From positions 1 to 64,000 of the forward strand of contig NZ_FWFG01000099.1 in assembly GCF_900163655.1 (NCBI RefSeq): DNA of 64,000 nucleotides, read 5' to 3'. Of the stretch, positions 35,939 to 50,900 are shown one piece after another. The notes beneath the pieces were generated by a model. It was not told the origin of the DNA. It saw only the letters and a list, made by a program, of their open reading frames with translations, and made no database searches. Source of the DNA: Brachybacterium nesterenkovii. GTDB taxonomy: Bacteria; Actinomycetota; Actinomycetes; Actinomycetales; Dermabacteraceae. Position numbers and translations under genes: made by a program. The stretch's first letter is position 1; every line of letters starts with the position of its first letter.

Positions 35939-36468
35939 TCCGTCAGCCTTTCGCGGAGGCGCGCGAACTCGCGCGCTGTGAGGAGGCCCTCGGCTCGCGC
36001 CCGGTCGGCGGCGCTTCGCAGGCGCTGATCCCCGATGCGGTTCCGGCTCGCGAGGAGGGCGCCCGCGACGTCCTGGGACGGGATGCCGTCGTACACCGTG
36101 ATCACATCGTCAGGGGATCCCTGGACGATGCTCATGAATGAGGGGAGGTCGCGGCGCACCCGGCGGTGCACGGCGACGAGCACACGGTCGGGATTCACAT
36201 CGGCCAGCCCGCCGTGAAGGGCGAGGACCGATTCACCGTAGAGATAGGCGCCGTGCCCGGCGCGGAGGACGGCCTCGGCCGCTTGATCGTTCTCCTCCGC
36301 GGGGAGATCGGTGAAGCGGTACAGGCCGTAGGAGACGGATTCGAGACCCGCGTGCTGAGCCAGCTTGGGCAGTTCGGCGGACGGGACGCCGGCGGCGACG
36401 GCCTGCCGCGTCGTGACGAAGCCGTGATTGCCCATGGCGATCTCACGCAGCTCATCTCGATACGTCAT
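35935..36468 (-). CDS. abiEi: AbiEi-type antitoxin/transcriptional regulator
   Basis: A 177-residue protein with the AbiEi winged-helix N-terminus: HGFVTTRQAVAAGVPSAELP, then VSYGLYRF around residue 50. The remainder (YGESVLALHG, RVLVAVHRRVRR, DDVITVYDGIP, then ALLASRNRIGDQRLRSA) is the AbiEi antitoxin domain. AbiEi proteins repress their operon by binding inverted repeats near the promoter. The ATG at 36468 is preferred because TATTGT lies exactly six bases upstream in a locally AT-rich stretch. It leads a likely operon with abiEii and the polymerase. Confidence 0.8.
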   Translation of the reverse strand: MTYRDELREIAMGNHGFVTTRQAVAAGVPSAELPKLAQHAGLESVSYGLYRFTDLPAEENDQAAEAVLRAGHGAYLYGESVLALHGGLADVNPDRVLVAVHRRVRRDLPSFMSIVQGSPDDVITVYDGIPSQDVAGALLASRNRIGDQRLRSAADRARAEGLLTAREFARLRERLTE

Positions 36469-36474
36469 GTCAAA

Positions 36475-36500
36475 ACAATACCTATATGGGTAGTGTTCCG
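36475..36500 (-). promoter_or_regulatory. abiE promoter/operator candidate
   Basis: Minus-strand -10 TATTGT at 36475-36480 lies six bases from the ATG. An imperfect palindrome, TACCTATATGGGTA on plus (36479-36492), sits just upstream and partly overlaps it. This is one of the most AT-rich spots in the window and fits an autorepressor site. Confidence 0.45.
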
Positions 36501-36592
36501 CCACGTTGAAGGGCTCGTCCGGCAGGTCCGAGGGGTCCTCGCACATTCGCAGCTCCGCCCGGACGCGAGGATCCGCAGGTCGGGCGCTGCGC

Positions 36593-37288
36593 TCACCAGC
36601 CGCGCTCGCGCCACTCCTGCAGATGCGGCCGCTCCGCGCCGAGCGTCGTGTCGTCCCCGTGCCCGGGGTAGACCCAGCACGCGTCGCCGAGACGATCGAA
36701 GATCCGCTGCTCCACATCGTCCAGCAGCTGCCGGAAGCGCTCGCGGTCGCCGCGCGTGGCCCCGACGCCGCCAGGGAACAGGGAGTCGCCGGTGAACAGG
36801 TGGTCGCCGTCCTCGCCGCCGCGGAACAGGAGGGCGACGGACCCGGGGGTGTGGCCGCGCAGGCCGATGACCTCCAGGTCGTGGACGCCGACGCGGATCA
36901 CGTCGCCGTTGCGGAGGGCCGTGTCGATGTCCACGGGCACCTGCTCCTCGATCGCCGCGATGTCGTCGGCGCCGGCCGCCGCGCGCGCTCCGGTCGTCCG
37001 CAGCAGCGCACCGAGGGCGCCGATGTGGTCGTGGTGGCTGTGCGTCGTCACGACCGTGTCGAGCCGGCTCTCGGTCGACCCCTCCCGGACCAGCCGCATG
37101 AGGCGGTCGGGGTCCGCGGCCGCGTCGATCAGCAGCTGTGCGCCCGAGACGCGGCAGGTGAGGAGGTAGGCGTTGTTGTCCATCGGGCCCACCGACGCCT
37201 TGCGGATCACGAGGGTGGACAGGGGCCGTACGGCGGCGGGACCGCCCGCCGCGACCGACCCGGTGTACGAGGACTCATCGGTGCTCAT
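36593..37288 (-). CDS. MBL-fold metallo-hydrolase (glyoxalase II-like)
   Basis: A 231-residue metallo-beta-lactamase-fold enzyme: metal motif THSHHDHIG near residue 82, GLRGHTPGS near 143, TGDSLFPGGVG near 166 and YPGHGDDTTLG near 208. These match the hydroxyacylglutathione-hydrolase-like group; the true thiol ester substrate in an actinobacterium (mycothiol conjugate?) is unknown. Position beside and divergent from uvrA is conserved in Actinobacteria. CATCCT lies six bases before the ATG. Confidence 0.88.
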   Translation of the reverse strand: MSTDESSYTGSVAAGGPAAVRPLSTLVIRKASVGPMDNNAYLLTCRVSGAQLLIDAAADPDRLMRLVREGSTESRLDTVVTTHSHHDHIGALGALLRTTGARAAAGADDIAAIEEQVPVDIDTALRNGDVIRVGVHDLEVIGLRGHTPGSVALLFRGGEDGDHLFTGDSLFPGGVGATRGDRERFRQLLDDVEQRIFDRLGDACWVYPGHGDDTTLGAERPHLQEWRERGW

Positions 37289-37378
37289 GCTGTCAGGATG
37301 CCATGCCTGGGGGCGCGCTCATGTTCGCCGAGCGCGGAGGCGTCGCATCGCTCACGGTCGTTCGTCGGACCGGCCTCT

Positions 37379-37384
37379 TAGGAT
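37379..37384 (+). promoter_or_regulatory. uvrA -10 element (probably leaderless)
   Basis: TAGGAT with six bases to the GTG start; no ribosome site. No LexA-type box (GAAC-N4-GTTC) is visible nearby. Confidence 0.6.
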
Positions 37385-37390
37385 GGCGCG

Positions 37391-40330
<2,940 letters not shown>

Positions 40331-40332
40331 CG

Positions 40333-42261
40333 ATGGCGGATCCGGCGACCTACCGACCCGCGCCCGGGACGATCCCGGCCTCGCCGGGCGTCTACCGCTT
40401 CCGGGACGCCGACGGCCGCGTGATCTACGTGGGAAAGGCCAAGAGCCTGCGCTCGCGGCTGTCCAACTACTTCCAGGACGTCGCGAACCTGCACCCGCGC
40501 ACGCGCCGCATGGTCACGAGCGCGAGCTCCGTGGAGTGGACGGTCGTCTCGAGCGAGGTCGAGGCCCTCACGCTCGAGTACACCTGGATCAAGGAGTTCG
40601 ACCCGCGGTTCAACGTCAAGTTCCGCGACGACAAGTCCTACCCGTACCTCGCGGTGACCATGGCCGAGCGCTACCCGCGGATCCACGTCACCCGCCGCGC
40701 CAAGCTCAAGGGCGACCGCTACTTCGGGCCGTACACGCACGTGTGGGCGATCCGCGAGACCCTCGACCTGCTGCTGCGGGTGTTCCCGGTGCGGACCTGC
40801 AGCGCGGGCGTGTTCCGACGGGCGGAGCGGTCCGGGCGCCCCTGCCTGCTCGGCTTCATCGACAAGTGCTCGGCGCCGTGCACCGGGGCGATCTCGGAGG
40901 CCGACCACCGTGTCCTGGCCGAGCGCTTCTGCGACTTCATGGCCGGTAACACGGCCCGGTACACCAAGGAGATCGAGCGGCGGATGCGGGAGGCCTCCGC
41001 CGCCCTCGACTTCGAGACCGCGGCCCGGCTGCGGGACGACCTCGCGGCGCTCACCAAGGTGATGGAGCGCAACTCCGTCGTCCTGTCGGACTCGACCGAC
41101 GCGGACCTCATCGCGCTGGCCCAGGACGACCTCGAGGCCGCCGTGCAGGTGTTCCACGTCCGCGGCGGACGCATCCGCGGCCAGCGCGGCTGGACCGCCG
41201 AGATCCTCGACGAGTCCAGCCCCGCCGACCTCATCGAGCGCGCGATCGCCACGCTCTATGCCGATGCCGCCGCGATCGACCCGGGCAGCGGCGAGCCCGG
41301 CGCCTCCGCGGTCCCGCACGAGGTCCTGGTCCCGCAGATGCCTTCGCACGTCGAGGACGTGCGCGCCCTCCTCGGCCCCGGCGTGGACCTGCGGGTCCCG
41401 CAGCGCGGCGAGAAGAAGGAGCTGCTGGAGACCGTCGCCAAGAACGCCGAGGAGTCCCTGCGCCTGCACCGGCTGCGACGGGCCGGGGATCTCACGGCGC
41501 GCTCGAAGGCGCTCGAGGACCTCGGCGAGGCGCTCGGCCTGGCGGAGCCGCCGCTGCGGATCGAGTGCTTCGACATCTCCCATTCCCAGGGGACGAACGT
41601 CGTCGGTTCCCAGGTCGTGTTCGAGGACGGGCTGCCGCGCAAGTCCGAGTACCGGCGCTACGCCGTGCACGGCGAGGCGGCCCGGGATGACACGGCGTCG
41701 ATGCACGACGTCATCTCCCGGCGCCTGGCCAAGCACCTCGACCCGCCCGAGGTCTCCGACGAGGACGCCCGCCGCTTCGCCTACCCGCCCTCGCTGATCC
41801 TCGTCGACGGCGGTCCGCCGCAGGTGGCCGCGGCGCAGCGGGCGATGGACGAGCTCGGGGTCACGGACGTGGCCCTGGCGGGCATCGCCAAGCGCCTCGA
41901 GGAGATCTGGCTTCCGGGGGAGGAGCACCCCGTGATCCTGCCGCGCACGAGCGAGGCCCTGTTCCTCGTGCAGCGCCTGCGCGACGAGGCGCACCGCTTC
42001 GCCATCACGTACCACCGCTCCAAGCGCGGTCGGGCGATGCACGAGAGCGCCCTCGACGCGGTGCCGGGGCTCGGCCCCGCCCGGCGGCGCGCGCTCCTGG
42101 ACCGCTTCGTGACCGTCAAGGCCATCCGGGAGGCGAGCATCGACGAGCTGGAGGAGGTGCCCGGCATCGGGCCCGCGCTCGCTCAGCAGATCGCCGCGGC
42201 ACTACAATCCGAGGCGCCCGCACCGGCGGTCGACATGGCCACGGGCGAGATCCTGGACTGA
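40333..42261 (+). CDS. uvrC: Excinuclease ABC subunit C
   Basis: UvrC makes both incisions. The 642-residue protein has the GIY-YIG nuclease at residues 15-100 ([19 protein letters not shown]), a Cys-rich linker ([19 protein letters not shown]), a UVR motif ([20 protein letters not shown]) binding UvrB, an RNase H-like nuclease with CFDISHSQG and [10 protein letters not shown], and tandem helix-hairpin-helix motifs near the end ([28 protein letters not shown]). The ATG is two bases after uvrA. Its 3' end holds a TACAAT that could serve rapZ. Confidence 0.97.
   Translation: MADPATYRPAPGTIPASPGVYRFRDADGRVIYVGKAKSLRSRLSNYFQDVANLHPRTRRMVTSASSVEWTVVSSEVEALTLEYTWIKEFDPRFNVKFRDDKSYPYLAVTMAERYPRIHVTRRAKLKGDRYFGPYTHVWAIRETLDLLLRVFPVRTCSAGVFRRAERSGRPCLLGFIDKCSAPCTGAISEADHRVLAERFCDFMAGNTARYTKEIERRMREASAALDFETAARLRDDLAALTKVMERNSVVLSDSTDADLIALAQDDLEAAVQVFHVRGGRIRGQRGWTAEILDESSPADLIERAIATLYADAAAIDPGSGEPGASAVPHEVLVPQMPSHVEDVRALLGPGVDLRVPQRGEKKELLETVAKNAEESLRLHRLRRAGDLTARSKALEDLGEALGLAEPPLRIECFDISHSQGTNVVGSQVVFEDGLPRKSEYRRYAVHGEAARDDTASMHDVISRRLAKHLDPPEVSDEDARRFAYPPSLILVDGGPPQVAAAQRAMDELGVTDVALAGIAKRLEEIWLPGEEHPVILPRTSEALFLVQRLRDEAHRFAITYHRSKRGRAMHESALDAVPGLGPARRRALLDRFVTVKAIREASIDELEEVPGIGPALAQQIAAALQSEAPAPAVDMATGEILD
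42203..42208 (+). promoter_or_regulatory. Possible rapZ promoter inside uvrC
   Basis: TACAAT is the best -10 match in the area, 99 bases before the rapZ start, with GGAGG at 42294-42298 as ribosome site. No -35 is recognised. Confidence 0.35.
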
Positions 42262-42306
42262 CATCGGGCGCGACCCGGCCGCACCCGGAGAACGGAGGAC
42301 CCGCAG

Positions 42307-43191
42307 GTGAGCGCAGCAGCGACCTCGACGGAACCCGGCGAGATCATCATCATCACGGGGCTCGCGGGAGCGGGTCGCGAGACCGCGGCGCATGCCCTCG
42401 AGGACCTCGGCTGGTACGTCGTCTACAACATCGCCCCGCAGCTGATCCGGACGCTGTACGACCTGCAGGCGCAGGCCGAGGGCGCGACCCCGCGATTCGC
42501 CGTGGTCGTCGACGCCCGCTCCGGCCCCCTGTTCTCCGAGCTCTCCGATGTGGTCCAGGAGCTGCGCGAGGCCGAGCTGCGCCCTCGTCTGGTGCTCCTG
42601 GACGCCGACGAGTCCACGCTGGTCCGGCGCTTCGACTCGGTGCGGCGCCCGCATCCGCTGCAGCGGGACGAGGGCGTCCTCGAGGGGATCCGGCGCGAGC
42701 GGGAGCTCATGGCGCCGTACCGGCGTCTCGCCGACGTCGTCATCGACACGAGCGCGCTGAACGTCCACCAACTGACGATGAAGATGCGCACGCTGTTCGG
42801 GACCGCGCAGGAGCAGGAGCTCTCGGTCACGGTGATGTCCTTCGGCTTCAAGTACGGCGTCCCGCTCGAGGCCGATCACGTCTCCGACGTGCGCTTCATC
42901 CCCAATCCGTACTGGGTGCCCGAGCTGCGCCCGCTCCGCGGCACGGACGAGGCCGTGGCCTCGGCCGTGCTCGGGGACCCCAACGCCCAGGAGTTCGTGG
43001 CCCGGTACGTCGAGATGATCCTGCCCGTGCTGCGCGGCTACCGGCAGGAGAACAAGCACTTCACGACGCTGGCGATCGGCTGCACGGGCGGCAAGCACCG
43101 CAGCGTGGCCGTCGCCGAGCGCATCGGCGAGGAGCTGCGCCGCACCGGCGCGCCCGTGCGGATCCGCCATCGCGACCTGGGGCGCGAATGA
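42307..43191 (+). CDS. rapZ: RapZ-family nucleotide-binding protein
   Basis: A 294-residue RapZ/YvcJ protein. In enterobacteria RapZ directs sRNA decay and controls glucosamine synthesis; YvcJ-type proteins hydrolyse GTP. Walker A reads GLAGAGRETAA, with Arg in place of Lys as in mycobacterial homologues. The usual DNLPP is YNIAP here. The C-terminal domain has MSFGFKYGVP, DVRFIPNPYWVPELR and GCTGGKHRSVA. The GTG start follows GGAGG by about eight bases. It leads the conserved rapZ-yvcK-whiA block. Confidence 0.94.
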   Translation: MSAAATSTEPGEIIIITGLAGAGRETAAHALEDLGWYVVYNIAPQLIRTLYDLQAQAEGATPRFAVVVDARSGPLFSELSDVVQELREAELRPRLVLLDADESTLVRRFDSVRRPHPLQRDEGVLEGIRRERELMAPYRRLADVVIDTSALNVHQLTMKMRTLFGTAQEQELSVTVMSFGFKYGVPLEADHVSDVRFIPNPYWVPELRPLRGTDEAVASAVLGDPNAQEFVARYVEMILPVLRGYRQENKHFTTLAIGCTGGKHRSVAVAERIGEELRRTGAPVRIRHRDLGRE

Positions 43192-44313
43192 GCGCGGCCG
43201 GGAGCGCAGGGAGCCGACCGGCCCGCGGGAGCACGGGGGGTCCGCCGCGGCGCGGGCACCCGCGGCCGCGCCCGTCCACGCCCTATGCGGCGCTCGGCAC
43301 GGCGCGCGGCCTGTCCGTCGTCGCGCTCGGCGGCGGGCATGGGCTCGCCGCGAACCTGCGGGCCCTGAGGCACCTGGCCGACGAGCTCACCGCCGTGGTG
43401 ACGGTCGCGGACAACGGCGGCTCCTCCGGCCGCATCCGCGATGAGATGCCCGTCCTCCCGCCCGGCGACCTGCGCATGGCGCTCGCGGCGCTGTGCGAGG
43501 ACTCGGACTGGGGCGCCGTCTGGCGCGACGTGGTCCAGCACCGCTTCCACACGGACGGCGACCTCGACGGGCATGCGCTCGGCAACCTGCTGATCGTCTC
43601 CCTCTGGCAGATCCTCGGCGACCCGATCGCAGGCCTGGACAAGGTGGGGGAGCTGCTCGGGGCCCGTGGCCGGGTCCTGCCGATGGCGCTCGAGCCCCTC
43701 GACATCGAGGCCGTCGTGCGCGACGCCGACGGCACCCAGCGCACGGTGCGCGGTCAGGCGGAGGTGGCCGTCGAGCGCGGCACCGTCTCCTCGCTGCGCC
43801 TGCTGCCGGACCGCCCGCGCGTGCCGCAGGAGGTCCTCGAGGCGATCGGCGGCGCGGACTGGATCATCATCGGCCCCGGCTCCTGGTACACCTCGGTGAT
43901 CCCGCACCTTATAGTGCCGGAGCTCGCCGAGGCGATCCGGACCAGCCCCGCGCGGCGGTGCATCACGATGAACCTCTCCGCGGGGGTGGGGGAGACCGAG
44001 GGCATGGGCTCGAGCGAGCTCCTGGACGTGCTGCTGGAGCACGCCGGCACCACCCGTTTTGATGCGCTCATCGCGGACCCGACCCTGCAGAGCGACAGCT
44101 TCGAGCTGGCCGAGCACGCCGCGCGCCGGGGCATCCCGACGCTCCTGCGCCAGGTCTCGGTGGGCCGCGGCAGGCCCGAGCACGACCCGGTCCGTCTTGC
44201 GGCGGCGTATCGTGACGTCTTCGACGGCGCCTTCGGCGATGTCCCGGAAGCGGAGCCCGGGCCCCGTCCGCCGCGTGCTCCCGCAGGATCCGATGGACAG
44301 AAGGGGGCGGACG

Positions 44314-44330
<17 letters not shown>
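43188..44330 (+). CDS. yvcK: YvcK/CofD-like gluconeogenesis factor
   Basis: A 380-residue protein of the YvcK family, which binds UDP-sugars and affects cell-wall synthesis and gluconeogenic growth. About 38 basic residues precede [51 protein letters not shown] and [14 protein letters not shown] are the family motifs. It overlaps rapZ (ATGA) and whiA (17 bases). The C-terminal 30 residues are disordered. Confidence 0.93.
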
Positions 44331-46588
<2,258 letters not shown>

Positions 46589-46618
46589 TCCTGCTCGGCA
46601 TCCGCTGACAGATCGCAT

Positions 46619-46670
46619 GGGAGCCCGTCCGGCACCGGCCCTCCGGGGACGCGATGCCGGGCGGGCTCCC
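46619..46670 (+). terminator. gap-pgk hairpin
   Basis: A 16-bp stem with one U-G pair (46619-46634 with 46655-46670) around a 20-base loop, 30 bases past gap. It may terminate or attenuate transcription into pgk. Confidence 0.7.
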
Positions 46671-46714
46671 GTCGCATCATCCGCATCATCGAACGTTCTC
46701 CCAAGGAGCACCAC

Positions 46715-47917
46715 GTGCTGAAGACCATCGAGTCCCTCGGCGATCTGCGCGGCAAGCGCGTTCTCGTCCGCAGTGACCTCAACGTGCCGCTGGACGGCAC
46801 CCGCATCACCGACGACGGCCGCGTCCGCGCCTCCGTCCCCACGCTCAAGGCCCTCCTCGACGCCGGCGCCCGCGTCATCGTCGTGGCCCACCTCGGTCGC
46901 CCGAAGGGCGCGCCGGAGGAGAAGTACTCCCTGCGCCCCGTCGTGTCCCGCCTGTCCGAGCTGCTGGGCACTGAGGTCAAGTTCGCAACCGACACCGTAG
47001 GCGAGTCCGCCCAGGAGACCGTCGCCTCGCTCGCCGACGGCGAGATCGCCCTGCTCGAGAACGTCCGCTTCAACGCGGGCGAGACCTCGAAGGACGAGGC
47101 CGAGCGCCGCGCCTTCGCCGAGCAGCTGGCCGCCCTCGCGGACGCGTACGTCTCCGACGGCTTCGGCGTCGTGCACCGCAAGCAGGCCTCCGTCTACGAC
47201 GTGGCGCAGCTGCTGCCGGCCGCCGCGGGCTCGCTCGTGCGCAACGAGGTCGAGTCCCTGCGCAAGGTGACCGACGACCCGGAGCGCCCGTTCGTCGTGA
47301 TCCTTGGCGGCGCGAAGGTCGCCGACAAGCTCGGCGTCATCGAGAACCTGCTGACCAAGGCCGACCGCATCATCATCGGCGGCGGCATGGCGTACACCTT
47401 CCTCAAGGCCCAGGGCCACGAGATCGGCAAGTCCCTCCTGGACGCCGAGCAGGTCGACACCGTCAAGGGCTACATGGAGACCGCGGAGAAGAACGGCGTG
47501 GAGCTCGTCCTGCCCGTCGACACGGTCGTCGCGGCGGAGTTCTCCGCGGATGCCGAGTCCGAGGTCGTCCCGTCGACCCAGATCCCGGCCGACAAGGAGG
47601 GCCTGGACATCGGCCCGAAGACGGCCGAGCTGTTCGCCTCCAAGATCGCCGACGCGAAGACCCTCTTCTGGAACGGCCCCATGGGCGTGTTCGAGTTCGA
47701 GAAGTTCGCGGAGGGCACTCGCGCCGTCGCCGAGGCCGTGGCCTCGTGCGAGGGCTTCACCGTGATCGGCGGCGGCGACAGCGCCGCGGCCATCCGCAAC
47801 CTCGGCTTCGATGAGAGCCGCTACTCGCACATCTCCACCGGTGGCGGCGCGAGCCTCGAGCTGATCGAGGGCAAGGAGCTTCCCGGTATCGCGGTCCTCG
47901 AGGAGGGCACCAAGTGA
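46715..47917 (+). CDS. pgk: Phosphoglycerate kinase
   Basis: Pgk makes ATP from 1,3-bisphosphoglycerate. The 400-residue protein has [53 protein letters not shown] and [11 protein letters not shown] at 46715 follows AAGGAG. Codon bias is strong. It overlaps tpiA by four bases. Confidence 0.97.
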   Translation: MLKTIESLGDLRGKRVLVRSDLNVPLDGTRITDDGRVRASVPTLKALLDAGARVIVVAHLGRPKGAPEEKYSLRPVVSRLSELLGTEVKFATDTVGESAQETVASLADGEIALLENVRFNAGETSKDEAERRAFAEQLAALADAYVSDGFGVVHRKQASVYDVAQLLPAAAGSLVRNEVESLRKVTDDPERPFVVILGGAKVADKLGVIENLLTKADRIIIGGGMAYTFLKAQGHEIGKSLLDAEQVDTVKGYMETAEKNGVELVLPVDTVVAAEFSADAESEVVPSTQIPADKEGLDIGPKTAELFASKIADAKTLFWNGPMGVFEFEKFAEGTRAVAEAVASCEGFTVIGGGDSAAAIRNLGFDESRYSHISTGGGASLELIEGKELPGIAVLEEGTK

Positions 47918-48690
47918 CCACCCGCACCCCGCTCATGGCGGGCAACTGGAAGATGAACCTGGACTGGAAGCAGGGCCTGTCCCTGGTCGAGGACCTGGGC
48001 GATGCGCTCAAGGCCTTCGACATGTCCAAGGTCCAGGTCGCCGTGTTCCCCCCGGCAGTGAACATCCGCACCGTCCAGACCGCGATCGAGGCCAACCGCT
48101 ACCCGATCGCCTACGGCGCGCAGGACATCTCCGAGCACGTCGAGTTCGGCGCCTACACGGGTGAGATCGCGGGCAGCATGCTGACCGCACTGGGCTGCAC
48201 CTTCGCCCTCGTGGGCCACTCGGAGCGCCGCCAGTACCACGGCGAGGACGAGAAGGTCACCAACGCCAAGGTCAAGGCCGCGCTCGAGGTCGGGCTGTCC
48301 CCGATCCTGTGCGTGGGCGAGCCGCTCGAGGTCCGCAAGGCCGGCGAGCAGGTCGCGCACACGCTCGCGCAGGTCGACGGCGGCCTCGAGGGCCTCTCGG
48401 CCGATGACGTCAAGAACGTCGTCATCGCCTACGAGCCCGTCTGGGCCATCGGCACCGGCGAGGTCGCGACCCCGGACGACGCCCAGGAGGTGTGCGCGGC
48501 CATCCGCGCCCGTCTCGCGGAGCTGTACGACGAGTCGGTCGCCGAGACCGTGCGCGTCCTGTACGGCGGCAGCGTGAAGTCCGCGAACGTCGCGGAGCTC
48601 ATGGAGAAGCCGGACGTCGACGGCGCCCTCGTGGGCGGCGCGTCGCTGAAGGCGGATGAGTTCTCCAAGATCGCTGGTTACCAGGGCTGA
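47914..48690 (+). CDS. tpiA: Triosephosphate isomerase
   Basis: TpiA interconverts the triose phosphates. The 258-residue barrel has MAGNWKMN (catalytic Lys), VGHSERR (catalytic His), [10 protein letters not shown] (catalytic Glu) and YGGSVK. GTG overlaps the pgk stop. Two hairpins follow before secG. Confidence 0.97.
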   Translation: MTTRTPLMAGNWKMNLDWKQGLSLVEDLGDALKAFDMSKVQVAVFPPAVNIRTVQTAIEANRYPIAYGAQDISEHVEFGAYTGEIAGSMLTALGCTFALVGHSERRQYHGEDEKVTNAKVKAALEVGLSPILCVGEPLEVRKAGEQVAHTLAQVDGGLEGLSADDVKNVVIAYEPVWAIGTGEVATPDDAQEVCAAIRARLAELYDESVAETVRVLYGGSVKSANVAELMEKPDVDGALVGGASLKADEFSKIAGYQG

Positions 48691-48696
48691 TTCGCC

Positions 48697-48723
48697 AGGC
48701 ATCGGGCTGTCTGCCCGATGCCT
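48697..48723 (+). terminator. tpiA terminator
   Basis: An 11-bp perfect stem (48697-48707 with 48713-48723) with a 5-base loop, seven bases past the stop. Confidence 0.75.
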
Positions 48724-48732
48724 CACGCCGCA

Positions 48733-48760
48733 GGGCCGGTTCCTCCACGGGAACCGGCCC
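48733..48760 (+). terminator. Second hairpin before secG
   Basis: An 11-bp perfect stem (48733-48743 with 48750-48760) with loop TCCACG, ending six bases before the secG -10. Confidence 0.6.
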
Positions 48761-48766
48761 TCGCGG

Positions 48767-48772
48767 TATCCT
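48767..48772 (+). promoter_or_regulatory. secG -10 element
   Basis: TATCCT, 37 bases before the GTG start; GAGAAAGG at 48793-48800 is the ribosome site. Confidence 0.5.
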
Positions 48773-48809
48773 GGACCGGCTCGTCGTCCCCTGAGAAAGG
48801 CGCCCCTTC

Positions 48810-49070
48810 GTGGACCTCTCGCTCGTCAAGACCATCCTGCAGGTGCTGCTGGCGGTCACCGGCCTCCTGCTGGTGCTCCTCGTGCTGCTGCACCGCGGCC
48901 GCGGCGGCGGTCTGTCGGACATGTTCGGCGGCGGCATCTCCGCCGGTGCCGGCTCCTCCGGCGTGGCCGAGCGCAACCTGAACCGGCTGACGGTGGGCGT
49001 CGCGATCATCTGGGCGCTGTGCGCGATCGGGCTGGGCATCATCGCCCGCATCATCGCCGTCACGGGCTGA
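48810..49070 (+). CDS. secG: Preprotein translocase subunit SecG
   Basis: SecG is the small non-essential subunit of SecYEG. The 86-residue protein has two membrane segments (about residues 5-27 and 58-82) joined by a Gly-rich loop with the family signature LLHRGRGGGLSDMFGGG. The GTG start has GAGAAAGG nine bases upstream. Position after tpiA is typical of Actinobacteria. Confidence 0.94.
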   Translation: MDLSLVKTILQVLLAVTGLLLVLLVLLHRGRGGGLSDMFGGGISAGAGSSGVAERNLNRLTVGVAIIWALCAIGLGIIARIIAVTG

Positions 49071-49091
49071 GCCCCGCAGCACCTCCAGCGC

Positions 49092-49130
49092 ACGAGGAAG
49101 CCCCGCACCGATGGTGCGGGGCTTCCTCGT
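49092..49130. terminator. Bidirectional terminator, secG/opcA-pgl
   Basis: A perfect 18-bp stem (49092-49109 with 49113-49130) with loop GAT, between convergent secG and the pentose phosphate operon. The 5' end of each arm is GA-rich, giving a partial T-run on either strand. Confidence 0.88.
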
Positions 49131-49205
49131 TCCTGCGCCGGGGAGGCGCGCGGCGAGCGACAGGGACCCCTTCAGCGTCCCCGTCACCGCCCGCCGCCGC
49201 GGCTC

Positions 49206-50900
49206 TCAGAGCCCGCTCGCGGAGTCCTCGTCGAGGTACCAGGTAGTCGACTCGAGACCGCGCACCGCGGAGGACGGGCAGGCCCAGGGATCGATGCCGG
49301 CGTGCGCCCGGGCGACGGCCTCGGCCTTCTCCGCCCCCGCGGCCAGCAGCACCACGTGGCGCGCCGAGTTCACGGCCGGCCAGGTGAGCGTGATGCGCTC
49401 CGGCGGCGGCTTGGGGGAGTCGCGCACCGCGGATGCCGTCAGCGTCGTCTCCTTCTGGTCCGGATGCTCCGGGAACAGGGAGGCGATGTGGCCGTCCGGT
49501 CCGACGCCCAGCAGGAGGACGTCGAAGAACGCCCGACCGCGAGTGTGGAACGGGACGTCGCCGCCCGCCATGTCGAGCTGCTGGCCGTACCAGGCGGCGG
49601 CGTCGTCCAGGCCCATGCCCGAGCTCGTGGACGGCATCGGGTGCACCCGGTGCGCGGGGATGCCGAGGGCCTCGACGAACGACGCCCGCACCGCGAGGTC
49701 GTTGCGCTCGGGGGAGTCGGCGGCGACGAAGCGCTCATCGCCCCACCAGACCTCGATGCGCTCGGGGTCGACGCCCGCGGCGGAGAGCTCGCGCGCGAGC
49801 TTCCCGGCGGTGGGGATGCCCACGGTGCCGCCAGTGAGGACGACATGCGCCAGGCCGCGCTCGGCGATCGCCGAGCGCAGGTGCTCCGCCACCGCGGCGG
49901 CTGCCGCGTCGGAGACGGCGTCCTTGTCCGCGCTGACCACGTCGGTGGGCTCGGGCTTGCCGGAGGCAAAGGTCGAGGCGTCGTCGATGCCGGTGAAGGC
50001 GTGGCAGAGGGCGTCCCCGTAGACCTCGTCGGGATCGAGGCGGCGCAGCTCCTCGGAGAGGCATTCGAACAGGGAGCGGCGCGGGATCGTCACGTGCTGG
50101 TCGGAGGCGTCGCCCGGCAGGTTCATGACGATGGAGTCGCCGCTCTCGCGGCGCAGCGCGATCTCTCCGTCGGGGCGGACCAGGGTCACGCCGGACAGGC
50201 CGATCTCCTCGGCGGGCCCGGGGACGATCTGCGCCTCGACGCCGAGCTCCTTCTCGAGCCATGAGGCCATGAGCAGCACCGACGGGTCGTCGACCGTGCC
50301 CTCGACGGTCACGGAGGTCGGGGCGGCGAGAGGGGGGATCTCGACGGCGGAGGCGATGAGCCCGCGCCAGTGGGTGATCCGCGACCAGGACAGGTCCGTG
50401 TCCCCGCTGCGGTAGCCGCGGCGCAGGCGCTTGAGCATCGACTCGGGCGAGTCGGACTGGCGGGCATCGGTGATGCGGCGCTGGGCCATGGATCCGAGCA
50501 CGTCCTGCCCGGGGGAGGACGGGGCGGCGCCCGGCCACCAGGCGACGATCGGCGCATCGGGGAGCAGCAGCGGGGTGATGAGGGTGTCGAGGGAGCTCGC
50601 GACCTGCCCGCGGACGCTCAGCAGCACGATCTCGCCGGCGCCCGCATCGCGGCCCACACGGATCTCGGCATCGAGGCCGTCGGCCGCGGCCTCGGGCTCG
50701 GTCTGCAGGACGAGCACGCGGCAGGGGTGCTCGCGGCTGGCCTGCACGGCCGCGGAGAGCGGCTCGGCGAGGTCCTCGGTGCCCGCGACGATCAGGAGCG
50801 TGAGCACGCGGCCCTGCGCGGCAACCGCGAACTCCTCGCGCATCTCGATGAGGCGGCGGTCGACCGCCGATGCGGTGGTGTCGGTCAGGGTGGTGATCAC
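49206..50900 (-). CDS. OpcA/6-phosphogluconolactonase fusion
   Basis: A single open frame of 564 residues. Residues 1-305 match OpcA, the glucose-6-phosphate dehydrogenase assembly factor (GRVLTLLIVAG, PIVAWWPGAAP, RRITDARQS, DLSWSRITHWRGLIAS, DALCHAF). A linker at about 306-320 leads to a complete lactonase (321-564): VVLTGGTVG, WWGDERF, HPMPS, and VGPDGHIASLFPEHP with the catalytic His. In related genomes I know of, opcA and pgl are separate adjacent genes. The ATG overlaps the zwf stop. The product could hold lactonase on the dehydrogenase it assembles, coupling consecutive reactions (inference). Confidence 0.88.
   Translation of the reverse strand: MITTLTDTTASAVDRRLIEMREEFAVAAQGRVLTLLIVAGTEDLAEPLSAAVQASREHPCRVLVLQTEPEAAADGLDAEIRVGRDAGAGEIVLLSVRGQVASSLDTLITPLLLPDAPIVAWWPGAAPSSPGQDVLGSMAQRRITDARQSDSPESMLKRLRRGYRSGDTDLSWSRITHWRGLIASAVEIPPLAAPTSVTVEGTVDDPSVLLMASWLEKELGVEAQIVPGPAEEIGLSGVTLVRPDGEIALRRESGDSIVMNLPGDASDQHVTIPRRSLFECLSEELRRLDPDEVYGDALCHAFTGIDDASTFASGKPEPTDVVSADKDAVSDAAAAAVAEHLRSAIAERGLAHVVLTGGTVGIPTAGKLARELSAAGVDPERIEVWWGDERFVAADSPERNDLAVRASFVEALGIPAHRVHPMPSTSSGMGLDDAAAWYGQQLDMAGGDVPFHTRGRAFFDVLLLGVGPDGHIASLFPEHPDQKETTLTASAVRDSPKPPPERITLTWPAVNSARHVVLLAAGAEKAEAVARAHAGIDPWACPSSAVRGLESTTWYLDEDSASGL

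Noticed and set aside
49930-50000. Frameshift or missed stop creating an apparent OpcA-Pgl fusion
   Set aside because: The frame is continuous with normal codon bias and a plausible linker, so I keep the fusion while noting that an indel cannot be excluded without reads.
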